Position numbers and translations under genes: made by a program
Notes under the pieces: generated by a model
What the model saw: the letters and a program-made list of their open reading frames with translations, nothing else
Databases searched by the model: none
What the model was told of the DNA's origin: nothing
In this document: one piece after another, positions 26,249-34,729 of the stretch
Position numbering within the stretch: position 1 is the first letter of the stretch
Layout: each line of letters starts with the position of its first letter
Source of the DNA: Sphingopyxis sp. YF1
GTDB taxonomy: Bacteria > Pseudomonadota > Alphaproteobacteria > Sphingomonadales > Sphingomonadaceae
Length of the DNA: 64,000 bases
Assembly (NCBI RefSeq): GCF_022701295.1
Contig: NZ_CP033204.1
Location: forward strand, 2,728,001 to 2,792,000
Direction of reading: 5' to 3'

Positions 26249-27460
26249 TTATCGCGCTTCCTTTTCGAATTCGGGTGGCCGTCCGAGCGACAGAATCAGC
26301 CCCACGGCGATCGCGACACCGACGATCAGCACCATCAGTGTCGCGTGATAATTGCCCATGGCGTCGAACGCCTTGCCCGCCGCCCACGACGAGGTGCCGA
26401 CCGCAAAGCCATAGACGCTGATCAGGATCGCAAAGACCAGCCCGTAGCGGCGCAGGCCGAAATAGCGGCTGGACATATAGGCGACGACGTCGACCTCGCT
26501 GCCCATCGCGACCCCGATCAGCATCGCCAGCGCGACCGCGCTGCGGAAATCGAGCGGGACGAGCCACAGCCAGAGGCAGGCCAGCGCCGGCAGGCTGAAG
26601 GCGACCGCCGCCACGAAGCGCGTCGGCAGGATGTCGAACAGCAGGCCGGTGCCGAGGCGACCGACGATCATCGCAGGACCAAGGAAGAGCGCCACCGTCG
26701 CCGCATCGTCGCGGCTCAGCCCCGCATCGGCCAGCATCGGTTGCAGATGGACGATGAAGGTGCCGACGCACGAGGCGATGAACAGAAAGGCGATCGCCAG
26801 ACGCCACAGGATCGTCGACCCGACGACCTCGCGCCAATCCGCCCGGGGCACCGCCTGCGCCGCGACGCGCGCCGCCGCATCCTCGCGCGGCAGGAACAGC
26901 CAGCAGGGAATGAACATCAGCGCGAACGCGCAGGCCGCCATCGCGGGATAGACGCCGCCGAGCCCGAATGTGCGCTCGAAGCCGAGGACGATCGACGGGA
27001 TCGTGCTGACGAGCACGCCGGCGCCCGCGAGCGACGTCGCGAGCGCGAGCCCGCGCCGCTTGGAGAAATTCTGCACGATCAGCTTGGTGAAGACGATCGA
27101 GCTGGCCGCGAACCCGAGCAGGCTGAAGGCGATATAGCCCGCATACCAGGTCCAGACCGGTCCGCCGACCAGGCCGAGCAGCGCGGTCCCGATCGCCCAG
27201 CCCGCGATGCCCGGCAGCGCGATGCTGCGCGCGCTGTAGCGATCGACGAGCATGCCCAGCAGGATGTTGGTGAACGGGTGGATCACGCTGGAAATGGTCA
27301 GCGCAAAGGCGACCTCGCCGCGGGTCCAGCCATAGGCCTCGCCCAGCGGCTTCACCATCGCGCCGACGACGTGGAAATGCACGCCGATGATCGCGATCGA
27401 TATGGTGGCCGCGAACAGCACGCCCAGGCTGCGAAGCGATTGCGTGTCGAACGCCGGCAT
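26249..27460 (-). CDS. MFS transporter
   Basis: 403 residues with about 12 hydrophobic membrane segments, for example SLRSLGVLFAATISIAIIGV at the start and HATLMVLIVGVAIAVGLIL at the end. The loop LVDRYSARSIALPG after the second segment resembles the MFS signature; the pattern (YGWTRGEVAFALTISSVIHP) is like oxalate/formate and monocarboxylate antiporter relatives. Inner-membrane uptake of a cluster substrate or intermediate is likely. Its ATG shares one base with the stop of the upstream SDR gene (TGATG), giving translational coupling. Confidence 0.88.
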   Translation of the reverse strand: MPAFDTQSLRSLGVLFAATISIAIIGVHFHVVGAMVKPLGEAYGWTRGEVAFALTISSVIHPFTNILLGMLVDRYSARSIALPGIAGWAIGTALLGLVGGPVWTWYAGYIAFSLLGFAASSIVFTKLIVQNFSKRRGLALATSLAGAGVLVSTIPSIVLGFERTFGLGGVYPAMAACAFALMFIPCWLFLPREDAAARVAAQAVPRADWREVVGSTILWRLAIAFLFIASCVGTFIVHLQPMLADAGLSRDDAATVALFLGPAMIVGRLGTGLLFDILPTRFVAAVAFSLPALACLWLWLVPLDFRSAVALAMLIGVAMGSEVDVVAYMSSRYFGLRRYGLVFAILISVYGFAVGTSSWAAGKAFDAMGNYHATLMVLIVGVAIAVGLILSLGRPPEFEKEAR

Positions 27461-28443
27461 CAACGAATCTCCATATTCCCATATTCGCGGTCCAGCGCCG
27501 CGCGGACGATATCGCCTTCGTCGATCCCGCTTTGCGGTTCGTGCCAGAAGGCGGCGTCGCCGATGGCGCCGACATGCGCCGCGATATCTTCGGCCGACGG
27601 CGGCCCGCCATCGCGCGGGCCGGCCCAGCCCGCCGTGCGGCCGCTGAACATGCGGGCATAATGACCGCGCAGCACCGACCAGGTCTGTCCCGTCAGGTTG
27701 CACGCCGGGCTGGCGAGCCACGTCACCAGCGCCGCGCAATAGTCGGGCGCCGAACGGTCGGCATAGGCGTTGCCGCGCGCGAGGATCGCCGCGATGAAAT
27801 CCTTGTCGACGCGATCCTCGCCGGGCGCGCCCATGCGGCTGCCGCTGGCGTTCGGCATCACGCAATTGATCCGGATTTCGGGCGGTGCTTCCTGCACCAG
27901 CACGCGCATCAGGCCGATCACGCCCATCTTGGCGGCGCCGTAATTGGCGCGATAGGGATTGCCGAAGGTTCCCGACTGCGACCCGGTGAAGATGATGCGG
28001 CCATAGCCCTGCCGCTTCATCAGCCGATAGGCGGGCTGGGTGACGAAGAAGGCGCCCTTCAAATGGACCGCGAGCACCGCCTCGATATCCTCGTCGGTCA
28101 GGTCCTCGAACAGCGCGTTGCGCTGGTTGCCGGCGTTGTTGACCAGAATGTCGATGCGTCCGAAATGATCGAGCGCCGCGCGGGTGATCGCCTCGCCGCC
28201 CGCCCGCGTCGCGACCGTGTCGGCGCTGGCGACCGCGCGCCCGCCGCGCGCGCGAATTTCCCCGGCCACCGCTTCGGCAAGCGCCGTGCCCGTGCCCGCG
28301 CCGCGCGTGTCGCCGCCGAGGTCGTTGACCACGATCGCGGCGCCGCGCGCGGCGAGCGCGAGCGCATAGGCGCGGCCGAGCCCGCCCGCCGCGCCGGTGA
28401 CGATTGCGACCTGTCCCGACAGGTCGATCCGGCCATCACTCAT
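27460..28443 (-). CDS. SDR family oxidoreductase, HSD17B4-like hydroxyacyl-CoA dehydrogenase type
   Basis: 327 residues from ATG 28443 (an in-frame ATG at 28452 is the alternative). Cofactor site AIVTGAAGGLGRAYALALAA, the insert VVNDLGGDTRGAGTGTA, NNAGNQRNALF, and the catalytic pair in YRANYGAAKMG. The DLGG insert and layout match the SDR at 6019-6942; both resemble 3-hydroxyacyl-CoA dehydrogenase domains used on branched or polycyclic acyl-CoAs. Second gene after the TonB receptor gene (33-base gap) and coupled to the MFS gene. Confidence 0.9.
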   Translation of the reverse strand: MSDGRIDLSGQVAIVTGAAGGLGRAYALALAARGAAIVVNDLGGDTRGAGTGTALAEAVAGEIRARGGRAVASADTVATRAGGEAITRAALDHFGRIDILVNNAGNQRNALFEDLTDEDIEAVLAVHLKGAFFVTQPAYRLMKRQGYGRIIFTGSQSGTFGNPYRANYGAAKMGVIGLMRVLVQEAPPEIRINCVMPNASGSRMGAPGEDRVDKDFIAAILARGNAYADRSAPDYCAALVTWLASPACNLTGQTWSVLRGHYARMFSGRTAGWAGPRDGGPPSAEDIAAHVGAIGDAAFWHEPQSGIDEGDIVRAALDREYGNMEIR

Positions 28444-28476
28444 GCCATCCACCCGTCGACCCGGCGACGGCCGCGC

Positions 28477-30888
28477 TCATTCGCCCCCGAACCTGTAGGT
28501 CAGGCGGACGCCGTACATGCGCGGCAGGCCGGGCGAATAGGCGGTGACGCCGAGGCTGTTCTCGATCGCGAGCAGGCGCTGGATATATTTCTTGTTGGCC
28601 AGATTCTGCGCATAAACCGCCACCTCGACGTTCGGATTGTCGAGGCGATAGGCGATCTGGCCGTTGAGCAGGCCGTAGCTCGGGATCTTCGCCGTTTCCC
28701 GGAACTGTTCCTGATAGCCCGGGCCGACGAGCGGGCCGGTCGCATAATGCTTGCTGCGCCAGGCATAGTCGGCGCGCAGGTTGAGCTCGCCGCCGCCCAC
28801 CGGCACACTATAGTCGGCATAGAGCGAATAGGAGGTCTTCGACGTGAAGGAATAGGGCGTGTCGGACACGTCCTGGAAGGTCGTCGGGGTCAGCGGGATC
28901 GTGAAATCCTTGAACTTGGGATCGAGGAAGGTCGCCGAAACGCCGAGTTGCAGCCCCTCGGCCGGGAGCACGGTCAATTCGGTTTCGAGGCCGCGAATGC
29001 GCGCCGTCGCCGCATTGACGATCGTGTTCGACAGTATCCCGTTCACGATCGTCGGCACGGTGCGCTGGATATCGTCGTAATTGGTCTGGAACACCGCGGT
29101 GTTCAGGCGCAGGCGGCGATCGAGCAGGTCGAGCTTGAAGCCGAATTCATAATCGACGACCGTTTCGGGGTTGAAGACCAGCGGCGTCGTCCCCGTCGCG
29201 CGCGGATTGAAACCGCCCGCGCGGCTCGCCTTGCTCGTCTTCAGGTAGAGGAAGATATTGTCGTTCGGGCGCCAGTCGAAGCCCGCGGTGTACGACCAGT
29301 AATCGAACGACGCCCTGGTGAAATCCTCGCACGGCGCGCCCGCGGGGACGACGAGGCTGCACACGAAGGTGCCGTTGGGCAGCCCGGTCACCGCGTCGGT
29401 GTTCTCGGCGCGGTTGCGGCGCAGGATCGAGCGCTTGTCCTTCGTGTAGCGCAGCCCGCCGGTGAAGCGCACCTCGGGGGTGATGTTGAAGTTGAACTGG
29501 CCGAAGCCGGCGTAGCTCTTGTTGTGGATGTCGCCGTCGTTGTAGCCGAGGCGCGAGCCCAGCGGAAACGCCGAATAGCTCTTCGACAGGTCGGTGCCCT
29601 GTTCGGTGAAATAGAAGGCGCCGAGGATCAGCTGCAACCGGTCGTCGAACGCCGCGGTCGCGAGCTGCAGTTCCTGCGAGAACTGGGTCTGGCTGATGAT
29701 ATTGCCGTCGCCCGCGCGCAGCCCGCCGGTGAGCACATAGGGCGTCCCGTCATTGTCCGACAGCGAATTGGTGTCGACCCCGCGCCACGCGGTGATCGCC
29801 TTGACCGAGGTCGCGTCGCTGATCTCATATTCGCTCGTCACCCCGACGCCCCACGACTCGGCCCTGCTGAACGGGATCATGCTGACCGCGACGTCGTAGA
29901 AATTGTCCTTCCCGACGACGTCGATCGCGTAATTGCCGTAGGAATCGCCCGCCACCGGCCCCTTCACCGGACAGCGCGGGTTGGGCGTCGCGCCCGAACA
30001 GAGCCCGAGCACCGCCTGCGCCGTGCCGTTCAGATTGGCGCCGTTCGCGGGGTTGCGATAATAGCTTTTGAGCCCGGTGATCTGTCCCTGCCCCTTGCGG
30101 TTGGTATAGTCGCCGATCACCGTGATCGACAGGCCGCTGCCCCCGGGGGCGATGCGCAGCGTGCCGCGCAGGAAATCGACATTGTCGCCGCCGAGCGGCG
30201 TATCGAAGCTGAGGGTGCGGCCATAGCCGTCGTTCTGGACGTGCTGCGCGACCAGCCGCACGCCGATCTCGTCGCCCCGGATCGGCAGGTTGACGATGCC
30301 CGTCGTCTCCCAGCTGTCGTGATTGCCGTAGCGCAGCCGCAGGCTGCCGCCGAGATCGCCGGTCGGCTTGTTCGAGATGATGCTGACCGCGCCGCCGGTG
30401 GTGTTGCGCCCGAACAGCGTCCCCTGCGCCCCGCGCAGCACCTCGACGCGCTCGACGTCGACGAAGTTGAACAGCGCGCCCGACGAGCGCGCGATATAGA
30501 TGCCGTCGAAATATTGCCCGACCGCCTGGTCGAGCGCGAGCAGCGCGTCGGACGAGGACTGGCCGCGAATGCCGATGAAGGCCGAGGCCGGCTGGCCGGT
30601 GGTCGGCTGGACGACGATGCCGGGGACGAGCCGCGGCAGCGATTCGACCGACATCACCTGCGCGCGGTCGAGCGTGTCGCCGGTCGGCACGGTGACCGCG
30701 ACCGGGGTCGACTGCAGATTCTCCGATGTCTTGCGCGCGGTGACGACGATATCCTCGATCCCGACGCTTTCGCCCGCGGGCGCCGGCCCGGCGGTCTGCG
30801 CAAGCGCCGGTGCCGACGCCAGCGCCAGCGCCAGCGCCAGTGCGCCCGGCACGATCCCCGACATCAGCGACTGTTTCACGGTTCGCAT
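28477..30888 (-). CDS. TonB-dependent outer-membrane receptor
   Basis: 803 residues from ATG 30888 with GAGGAAG upstream. The signal peptide contains a Leu-Ala run (GALALALALASAPALA) coded by repeated GCCAGC units. Then IEDIVVTARKTSENLQSTPV, a plug domain (VERVEVLRGAQGTLFGRNTT) and a barrel ending VRLTYRFGGE. Heads a minus-strand transcription unit with SDR and MFS genes, opposite the CMD/ECH operon. The divergent promoter region carries two exact TATATGATTA copies, the densest control region in the cluster. Ligand unknown. Confidence 0.93.
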   Translation of the reverse strand: MRTVKQSLMSGIVPGALALALALASAPALAQTAGPAPAGESVGIEDIVVTARKTSENLQSTPVAVTVPTGDTLDRAQVMSVESLPRLVPGIVVQPTTGQPASAFIGIRGQSSSDALLALDQAVGQYFDGIYIARSSGALFNFVDVERVEVLRGAQGTLFGRNTTGGAVSIISNKPTGDLGGSLRLRYGNHDSWETTGIVNLPIRGDEIGVRLVAQHVQNDGYGRTLSFDTPLGGDNVDFLRGTLRIAPGGSGLSITVIGDYTNRKGQGQITGLKSYYRNPANGANLNGTAQAVLGLCSGATPNPRCPVKGPVAGDSYGNYAIDVVGKDNFYDVAVSMIPFSRAESWGVGVTSEYEISDATSVKAITAWRGVDTNSLSDNDGTPYVLTGGLRAGDGNIISQTQFSQELQLATAAFDDRLQLILGAFYFTEQGTDLSKSYSAFPLGSRLGYNDGDIHNKSYAGFGQFNFNITPEVRFTGGLRYTKDKRSILRRNRAENTDAVTGLPNGTFVCSLVVPAGAPCEDFTRASFDYWSYTAGFDWRPNDNIFLYLKTSKASRAGGFNPRATGTTPLVFNPETVVDYEFGFKLDLLDRRLRLNTAVFQTNYDDIQRTVPTIVNGILSNTIVNAATARIRGLETELTVLPAEGLQLGVSATFLDPKFKDFTIPLTPTTFQDVSDTPYSFTSKTSYSLYADYSVPVGGGELNLRADYAWRSKHYATGPLVGPGYQEQFRETAKIPSYGLLNGQIAYRLDNPNVEVAVYAQNLANKKYIQRLLAIENSLGVTAYSPGLPRMYGVRLTYRFGGE

Positions 30889-31040
30889 TTCAGCTTCCTC
30901 CCCAGATCCATTTGCTCTTCCCGCCCGCAGGGGGCGGCACGCGTCGTCGATGATGGGAACTTGCCGGCGCGGACCGCGTGCGCGGCCGCTGGCCCGACGG
31001 GCCGGGCCCGGCCTTTCGGATCGCTCTCCATCCTGTGTCC

Positions 31041-31059
31041 ATCCGGCTTGCAACCGGAT
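31041..31059. promoter_or_regulatory. Inverted repeat ATCCGG-N7-CCGGAT next to operator copy 4
   Basis: Perfect 6-bp arms around CTTGCAA, itself nearly self-complementary. It lies 9 bases from the TATATGATTA copy at 31068-31077, within the leader or promoter of the TonB receptor gene. It could be a second protein-binding site or a leader hairpin. Confidence 0.4.
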
Positions 31060-31067
31060 TTGTTATA

Positions 31068-31077
31068 TATATGATTA
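31068..31077 (+). promoter_or_regulatory. TATATGATTA motif, copy 4 (exact; extended TATATGATTATA)
   Basis: It lies in the 351-base gene-free region 30889-31239 between the second TonB receptor gene and the CMD gene, embedded in a longer AT-rich run. The 12-mer is identical to the one at 6997-7008. The rest of the gap shows nothing else I recognise apart from copy 5 and the neighbouring inverted repeat. Confidence 0.6.
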
Positions 31078-31162
31078 TATTGATCACCCTGATTTATGAG
31101 TCAATATGCTTCGAACCGACAGCCGCGGAAAACCAAGCTATCTGCCGGATGGCGCCGCGGAA

Positions 31163-31172
31163 TAATCATATA
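31163..31172 (-). promoter_or_regulatory. TATATGATTA motif, copy 5 (exact, minus strand)
   Basis: It lies 68 bases before the CMD gene start and faces the opposite way to copy 4, 95 bases away. Two copies in one divergent region could allow cooperative binding or looping. Confidence 0.6.
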
Positions 31173-31239
31173 TCTACGTTATTGGATACTTGCGTCGAGC
31201 GCGGTTCAGCGCCACGTTTTCGGGCAAAGGAGAGGATTG

Positions 31240-31812
31240 ATGAATCGCATTCCCCTGGTCGCGGTCGAGGACCTCACGCCGCAGCAGCGCGACGCCTATG
31301 ACAACAAGCCCGGCGGCAAGCTCAACCTTTCGCGCCTGCTCGCGCATGCGGTGACGATGCAGCCGGGCATCGGCCTCGCGGTGCAGGGCATGATGACGGG
31401 GATCGAGGTCCCGCCGCTCGAGCGCCAGATCTGCGTCCTCGCGGTGCTCCACCTCGACCGCGGCGCCTATGAATGGGCGCAGCATATCGAGGTGTCGAAG
31501 GCGATGGGGATCGCCGACGCCAAGGTCGCGGCGATCGCCGACGACCGCTTCGGCGACCCCGTCTTCGACGCGCGCGAACGCGCGCTGCTCGCCTTCACCC
31601 GCCAGGTCGTCAAGACCGTGCGCGTCGATGATTTCGTCTTCGCCGCGGTCGCCGCCTTCTATTCGCCGCGCCAGATCGTCGAACTGATCCACGTCATCGG
31701 CATCTACATGCTGTTCGCACGCGTGTCCGAGGTTGCCGAGCTCGAGATCGACGCCGTCGCCGGCGGCGATTTCTGGAAACAGGCCAACCAGCAGGCGGGG
31801 CTGGTCGAATGA
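31240..31812 (+). CDS. Carboxymuconolactone decarboxylase (AhpD-like) family protein without the redox cysteine pair
   Basis: 190 residues; ATG 31240 follows a strong AAAGGAGAGG site. The helical CMD core is visible in ICVLAVLHLDRGAYEWAQHI and REREALLAF-like ERALLAFTRQVVKTV, with the conserved E-W-A-x-H. The AhpD Cys-x-x-Cys is missing, so a peroxidase role is unlikely; decarboxylase, lactone-related or unknown roles remain. First gene of an operon, overlapping the enoyl-CoA hydratase gene by 4 bases. Such Cys-less CMD proteins are common in catabolic clusters, with unclear function. Confidence 0.82.
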   Translation: MNRIPLVAVEDLTPQQRDAYDNKPGGKLNLSRLLAHAVTMQPGIGLAVQGMMTGIEVPPLERQICVLAVLHLDRGAYEWAQHIEVSKAMGIADAKVAAIADDRFGDPVFDARERALLAFTRQVVKTVRVDDFVFAAVAAFYSPRQIVELIHVIGIYMLFARVSEVAELEIDAVAGGDFWKQANQQAGLVE

Positions 31813-32633
31813 CCGGGCCGGGCATCGAAACGATCGACTATGCCTTCGTGCGGCTGGCATTCGACGGCGCGCTGGCGGTCGTCACGCTCAACGACCCCGA
31901 CCGGCTCAACGCGATGGGCGACGAAATGGCCGAATCGCTCGCCGCGGCGCTGGCCGAGATCGTCAAGCCGCGGCGGCGCTGCCGCGCGGTGCTGCTCACC
32001 GGCGAAGGCCGCGCCTTTTGCGCCGGCTATAATCTGATGGTGAGCCGCAAGGCCCTCGCCGCGGGCCAGTCGACGATCCGCCCGCTCGGCGGCGCCGAGA
32101 CGCTCTATCACCCGATGCTCCGCCGCCTGCACGCGCTCCCCATCCCGCTGATCGCCGGGGTCAACGGCCTCGCGATCGGCATCGGGCTCGGGCTCGTCAT
32201 GGCCGCCGACCATGTCGTGATGGCCGACGAGGCGTGGATGCAGACGCCCTTCGCCAGGCTCGCCTCGGCGCCCGACTCGGGCCTGTCGTGGCTGCTCCCG
32301 CGTGCGATCGGGGTGCCGCGCGCCAAGCGCATGCTGATGCGCGCCGAACGGATCGATGCGGCGACCGCACTCGCGTGGGGGCTGGCGGCGGAGAGCGTGC
32401 CGGCCGCCGCCCTCCCCGATCGCGCCCGCACGGTGGCGCGCGAGTTCGCGGATGGCGCGACCCTCGCGCTCGGCGAGATCAAGGCGCTGGTCGCCGACGG
32501 CCTGCGGCAGGACCTGCACAGCAGCTTCGAAGCCGAGGCGCGCGCGGTCGCGCGAACCGCGCGAACCAAGGACAATCTCGCCGCGGTGCGCGTCTTCGCC
32601 TCGAAGGAGCAGCCCGTCTTCACCGGCGAATAG
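31809..32633 (+). CDS. Enoyl-CoA hydratase/isomerase family protein
   Basis: 274 residues. Crotonase motifs LLTGEGRAFCAGYNLMVSRK and LIAGVNGLAIGIGLGLVMAA form the two oxyanion-hole strands. The loop ASAPDSGLSWLLPRAIG has Asp where hydratases often carry Glu, as in several isomerases and aldolase-type members. Second gene of the operon (ATGA with the CMD gene), followed by a TetR regulator. It differs clearly from the hydratase at 20364-21134, so the two probably act on different intermediates. Confidence 0.9.
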   Translation: MTGPGIETIDYAFVRLAFDGALAVVTLNDPDRLNAMGDEMAESLAAALAEIVKPRRRCRAVLLTGEGRAFCAGYNLMVSRKALAAGQSTIRPLGGAETLYHPMLRRLHALPIPLIAGVNGLAIGIGLGLVMAADHVVMADEAWMQTPFARLASAPDSGLSWLLPRAIGVPRAKRMLMRAERIDAATALAWGLAAESVPAAALPDRARTVAREFADGATLALGEIKALVADGLRQDLHSSFEAEARAVARTARTKDNLAAVRVFASKEQPVFTGE

Positions 32634-32643
32634 GTGCACCGAT

Positions 32644-32678
32644 TTGACATTGTGACAAAAAACGTCATTGCGTTAATA
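32644..32678 (+). promoter_or_regulatory. Candidate promoter of the TetR gene
   Basis: TTGTGA (32650-32655) and TTAATA (32673-32678) are 17 bases apart; an overlapping TTGACA starts at 32644. TGAC-N7-GTCA inside the spacer is a short inverted repeat that could be the repressor's own site. Prediction from sequence only. Confidence 0.4.
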
Positions 32679-32719
32679 CCTGCGCCGCCCCAGCCCGGAC
32701 GGCGGACATCGGGGGCAGC

Positions 32720-33274
32720 ATGGCGTCGGAAACCAAGATCGATCGCGCGGTGGCGGCGGCGGCCGACCAGTTCATCCGCTACGGCTTCGCGCGCACGACG
32801 ATGGGCGACATCGCGCGCGCGGCAGAGATGTCGCGCCCCGCACTCTACCTGCTTTTCGCCGGAAAGGAAGAAGCGTTCGAGGCGGCGGTCGAGCATCTGA
32901 ACCGCATCCGCATGGCCGAAATCCGCGGCGCACTGGCCCCCGCGGCCGGGCTTGCCGACCGGCTGTCGATCGCCTGCGACCTGTGGCTGGTGCAGGTCTT
33001 CGACCTCCAGCAACGCACCCCCGACGCGCGCGACATGGACGATCTGTCGATCCCGGTGGTGCGCCGCGTCTATGCCGAACTCGAAGCGCTGATCGCCGAG
33101 CTGATCGCGGCCGGCGCGACCGGGCCGCTTCCCGCCGCCGCGACGGACCTCGCGCGCGGGCTCGTCTTTGCGGTGCGCGGACTGGGCGCCGCGACCGACG
33201 ATGTCTCGACCTTCCGTTCGATGATGCACCTGCAGGTCGACCTGCTCTGCCGCGCGGTCGCGCCGCGCGGCTGA
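32720..33274 (+). CDS. TetR family transcriptional regulator
   Basis: 184 residues. The N-terminal helix-turn-helix is standard: AAADQFIRYGFARTTMGDIA, then RAAEMSRPALYLLFAGKEEAF. The C-terminal ligand domain (about 60-184) is divergent, as usual. It follows the CMD/ECH pair by 86 bases and has its own likely promoter. It is the second regulator of the cluster and probably responds to a cluster metabolite, perhaps an acyl-CoA; ligand and targets unknown. Confidence 0.9.
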   Translation: MASETKIDRAVAAAADQFIRYGFARTTMGDIARAAEMSRPALYLLFAGKEEAFEAAVEHLNRIRMAEIRGALAPAAGLADRLSIACDLWLVQVFDLQQRTPDARDMDDLSIPVVRRVYAELEALIAELIAAGATGPLPAAATDLARGLVFAVRGLGAATDDVSTFRSMMHLQVDLLCRAVAPRG

Positions 33275-33281
33275 CGCGGCG

Positions 33282-34352
33282 TCAGACGCCCAGTGCGCCG
33301 AAGGTATCGAGGTCCGACACCGCGGCGCCGAAGCAGTCGCCCTCGGCGGTGACGATCTCGATCGGCTGCATCTCGAGCGGAGTGAAGGGCCACATGAACC
33401 CGTGCATCGCATGGCGCCGATACGCCTCCCACGCCTCTTCGCGGCTCGGCGGACGCGCGACGCCATGGGTGTTCAGCGCCGCCAGATAGCCCGCGAGCAG
33501 GTCTTTTTCGGCCGCGCGCCGGTCCTCGACCCGCAGGTTGCCGATAATCGAATAGGCGACGTCGTGCATATACGGCCCCTCCTGCCACGCCTGCCAGTCG
33601 AGGAAGCCCGGGCGCCCGTCGGTTTCGAAGAACATGTTCCCGAGATGCGCGTCGCCGTGCGAGAAGCATTGCGGGATTTCGGGCGAGCGCCTCCACTGCG
33701 CGCGCAGCCCCGCCATGATCCGCTCGCGGTCGCGATAGGGGCCGACATAGGCGGCGCAGCGGCGATGGTTGATGCAGGCTTCGAAATAGGCGGGTTCGAG
33801 CATCATCATCACGACGCGGTCGGCCGCCTGCCAGACGGTCGAGAAATTGCGCAGCGTCTTGAGTTCGGGCGACTGCCACCAGCGCGCGTGCATCCGCGCG
33901 AGCAGGTCGAGCGTCTGCGCCTGCTGGTCGAGGCTGATCGGCCGCGTGGCGTTGCCGAAGGCGATGTTGCGCGCGGCCAGATCCTCCATCAGCACCAGCC
34001 CCTGCACACCCTCGTGCCAGCCCGACCAATAGGCGCGCGGGATATGGATGGTCATTTCCGGCGCCCAGGCGGCGAAGAATTTGGCCTCGTTCACGAAGGA
34101 TTCGTCGAAGGTATAGGCGTGGCGGATAAAGCCGCCCTTGAGCCACATCGTCGGCGGCAGCCGGTGCGCATGCCCCGCGTCATTATAGGCAAGCAGCAGC
34201 CGCACCTTGGTCGCGGTGCCCGCGATGACGGTCCCGATATGCAGCTCGGTGACGACCGTGCCGGGAAAATTTTCGGCGAGGACCGACGTCAGCCAGTCGG
34301 CGGTGATCTCCTCGATGCGCAGCGGCAGGTGGCTCCGGGGTGCGTCGGCCAT
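33282..34352 (-). CDS. APH-like phosphotransferase family protein
   Basis: 356 residues. The kinase-like catalytic loop is FSHGDAHLGNMFF (H-G-D-x-H-x-x-N), followed by the metal-binding FLDWQ. The N-terminal lobe includes LRIEEITADWLTSVLAENFP and the nucleotide-site strand around GTATKVRLLLAYND. The family spans aminoglycoside, choline and homoserine kinases and hydroxyl-group kinases linked to lipid or hydroxyacyl metabolism. At the edge of a catabolic cluster, phosphorylation of a hydroxylated intermediate is more likely than antibiotic resistance, but this is inference. AGTATACT lies upstream at 34394-34401. Confidence 0.85.
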   Translation of the reverse strand: MADAPRSHLPLRIEEITADWLTSVLAENFPGTVVTELHIGTVIAGTATKVRLLLAYNDAGHAHRLPPTMWLKGGFIRHAYTFDESFVNEAKFFAAWAPEMTIHIPRAYWSGWHEGVQGLVLMEDLAARNIAFGNATRPISLDQQAQTLDLLARMHARWWQSPELKTLRNFSTVWQAADRVVMMMLEPAYFEACINHRRCAAYVGPYRDRERIMAGLRAQWRRSPEIPQCFSHGDAHLGNMFFETDGRPGFLDWQAWQEGPYMHDVAYSIIGNLRVEDRRAAEKDLLAGYLAALNTHGVARPPSREEAWEAYRRHAMHGFMWPFTPLEMQPIEIVTAEGDCFGAAVSDLDTFGALGV

Positions 34353-34393
34353 TGGCGGCTCCTCTCTCGTTCGATTCCTTGTATCGCTTATTT

Positions 34394-34401
34394 AGTATAC
34401 T
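34394..34401. promoter_or_regulatory. AGTATACT half of a GntR-like palindrome
   Basis: It is identical to the centre of the perfect palindrome before the Rieske operon, and it lies 42 bases upstream of the phosphotransferase start on the minus strand. Flanks (TT and CT) are only partly symmetric, so it would be a weaker site. Confidence 0.4.
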
Positions 34402-34729
34402 CTTTCAAGATTTGGCAAGCCGCCAAATGGAGCGTGCGATCGGCATGGGGCCGGCAGCGCGGAAGGTGGCTTTGGGGTGGGAAGCGGACGTTCGCTCAAT
34501 CTCTTTCGTCATCACGGACTTCGTGGGGACATCTAATGTTATAGAGAGTTGGAAGTCGCTATTTGAACCGCACTGCCCCCCATGCCGTTTCGTGGAAGCC
34601 TCAGACTACCGAGCACAAACCGGCAGTAGGACACGTCCCTTCGCACCTTATGTTTAAACACACCAGTCAGGACTACGTTTTTCCTTGCGCTAGCTGCGTC
34701 GGCCGGCCAGAATAATCCTCCTAATAGGT

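Noticed and set aside
27532-31074. Plus-strand open frame of about 1180 codons
   Set aside because: It lies opposite the second TonB receptor, SDR and MFS genes. Composition is dominated by Arg/Ala/Asp/Gly repeats with no domain pattern, while the minus strand encodes clear families. Long antisense frames are common in high-GC DNA.
33282-34352. Aminoglycoside resistance gene
   Set aside because: The kinase motifs are generic to the APH superfamily and the context is catabolic; no resistance-specific feature is visible.
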